From positions 1 to 12,860 of the forward strand of contig PWVU01000013.1 in assembly GCA_003561715.1 (NCBI GenBank): a stretch of 12,860 bases of DNA. Reading direction: 5' to 3'. Shown here piece after piece: positions 12,414-12,860 of the stretch. The stretch is from Candidatus Kaiserbacteria bacterium. GTDB lineage: Bacteria; Patescibacteriota; Minisyncoccia; Phycocordibacterales; UBA12088. Position numbers and translations under genes: made by a program. The notes under the pieces were generated by a model that did no database searches, was not told the DNA's origin, and saw only the letters and a program-made list of their open reading frames with translations. Positions within the stretch are counted from its first letter, which is position 1; each line of letters begins with the position of its first letter.

Positions 12414-12860
12414 ATGGAATGGTGGTTTTTGGCGGCTGTAGGCGGCGCGATCGCAAGCGGTATCGGCGCATTCACCATCAAGGTGGTTGCAAAGAACGGC
12501 TACGACTCCGAGCTGTATATTTTTTACAGTGCGGTGATATCGGTATTGCTCATACTCCCTGTGGCGTTTTGGTTGTCTGGTTGGCACGCTATGGCGTGGG
12601 GTGCCATGGGCTTTGCATTCGTGGGCGGCATGATCGCGGCAACGGTCGGAATCATGAAAGTGTACGCCCTGCGGTATATCGACACGACCATCTACTTTCC
12701 GTTGTACAAATTGCTTTCGCCCGCATTTGCCATACTCGCAGGGCTTCTGCTTTTCGGCGAGCGGTTCAGTTGGCTCGAGTGGTTGGGCCTTTTGATGGGA
12801 TTATTCGTACCCCTTGTCTTGATAACACCAGCTGAGAGATTGCGCCAAACAAATCTCACA
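12414..12860 (+). CDS. EamA/DMT-superfamily transporter, 3' end beyond window
   Basis: An open frame of 149 codons that reaches the window edge without a stop. It starts MEWWFLAAVGGAIASGIG and shows four to five membrane helices (about 2-25, 33-55, 60-84, 92-114, 121-138). The stretch ALRYIDTTIYFPLYKLLSPAFAILAGLLLFGER is split by short turns in the way typical of one EamA half: a helix pair ending in a conserved (G)ER before the last helix (GER, 115-117). Full proteins of the family usually carry one or two such units; here a first unit of about 140 residues is nearly complete and the chain continues past the edge, so a second half may follow. The substrate cannot be told. The start is fixed by the TATACT element 6 bp upstream and by the hydrophobic first helix. 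It is transcribed away from the FKBP gene. Confidence 0.88.
   Translation, partial: MEWWFLAAVGGAIASGIGAFTIKVVAKNGYDSELYIFYSAVISVLLILPVAFWLSGWHAMAWGAMGFAFVGGMIAATVGIMKVYALRYIDTTIYFPLYKLLSPAFAILAGLLLFGERFSWLEWLGLLMGLFVPLVLITPAERLRQTNLT

Noticed and set aside
1..12860. tRNA or rRNA genes, CRISPR arrays, transposases or integrases
   Set aside because: None seen: no cloverleaf-like run, no regular repeat-spacer series and no DDE or tyrosine-recombinase motifs. Structured RNAs without strong sequence signatures could be missed by eye.

Overview
The window (12,860 bp, GC-moderate, tightly packed, no gap without a gene above about 190 bp) looks like chromosome from an uncultivated member of the Patescibacteria (Candidate Phyla Radiation, Parcubacteria-like). 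This is inference, not proof. It rests on the four-helix-bundle (S23/IVP-type) gene, many single-pass and small orphan membrane proteins, a membrane-anchored VanY-type carboxypeptidase and FKBP, the near absence of Shine-Dalgarno sequences, and a recurrent TATACT -10 element. TGA is used as a stop codon (3354-3356), so the glycine-recoding code of some CPR lineages does not apply.

Left part (1-4207, + strand): a complete P2-type cation-transporting ATPase with a histidine-rich N-terminus. Three small multi-spanning membrane proteins follow; the first two overlap by 4 bp. The first is a paralogue of the membrane domain that opens the next large protein.

Centre (4302-8306, + strand): the most interesting block. 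A 730-residue protein joins a polytopic membrane domain, a sixth membrane helix, a cupredoxin domain with a His-rich insert and the type-1 copper cysteine replaced by serine, and a seven-repeat YVTN-like beta-propeller. After a short AT-rich four-helix-bundle gene comes a membrane-anchored 453-residue protein. It fuses a cytochrome-oxidase-subunit-II-like CuA domain to a two-domain multicopper oxidase carrying all four copper motifs. No haem-copper oxidase subunit I is present. I infer a copper-based extracytoplasmic electron-transfer or oxygen-reduction (or metal/nitrogen-oxide redox) system in which the CuA-like domain passes electrons to the type-1/trinuclear centre of the same chain. The paralogous membrane proteins would be partners and the ATPase an accessory ion pump.

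Right part (8307-12860): a 187-bp spacer with a triple 11-bp repeat and a 20-bp palindrome, then a secreted protein of three 103-residue Ig-like repeats and a membrane-anchored, disulphide-rich unknown. On the minus strand are a zinc D-Ala-D-Ala carboxypeptidase with a coiled coil and a membrane-anchored FKBP isomerase, separated by a perfect 28-bp palindrome. The window ends in a divergent DMT/EamA-type transporter that runs off the edge. These genes are cell-envelope functions not obviously tied to the copper block.
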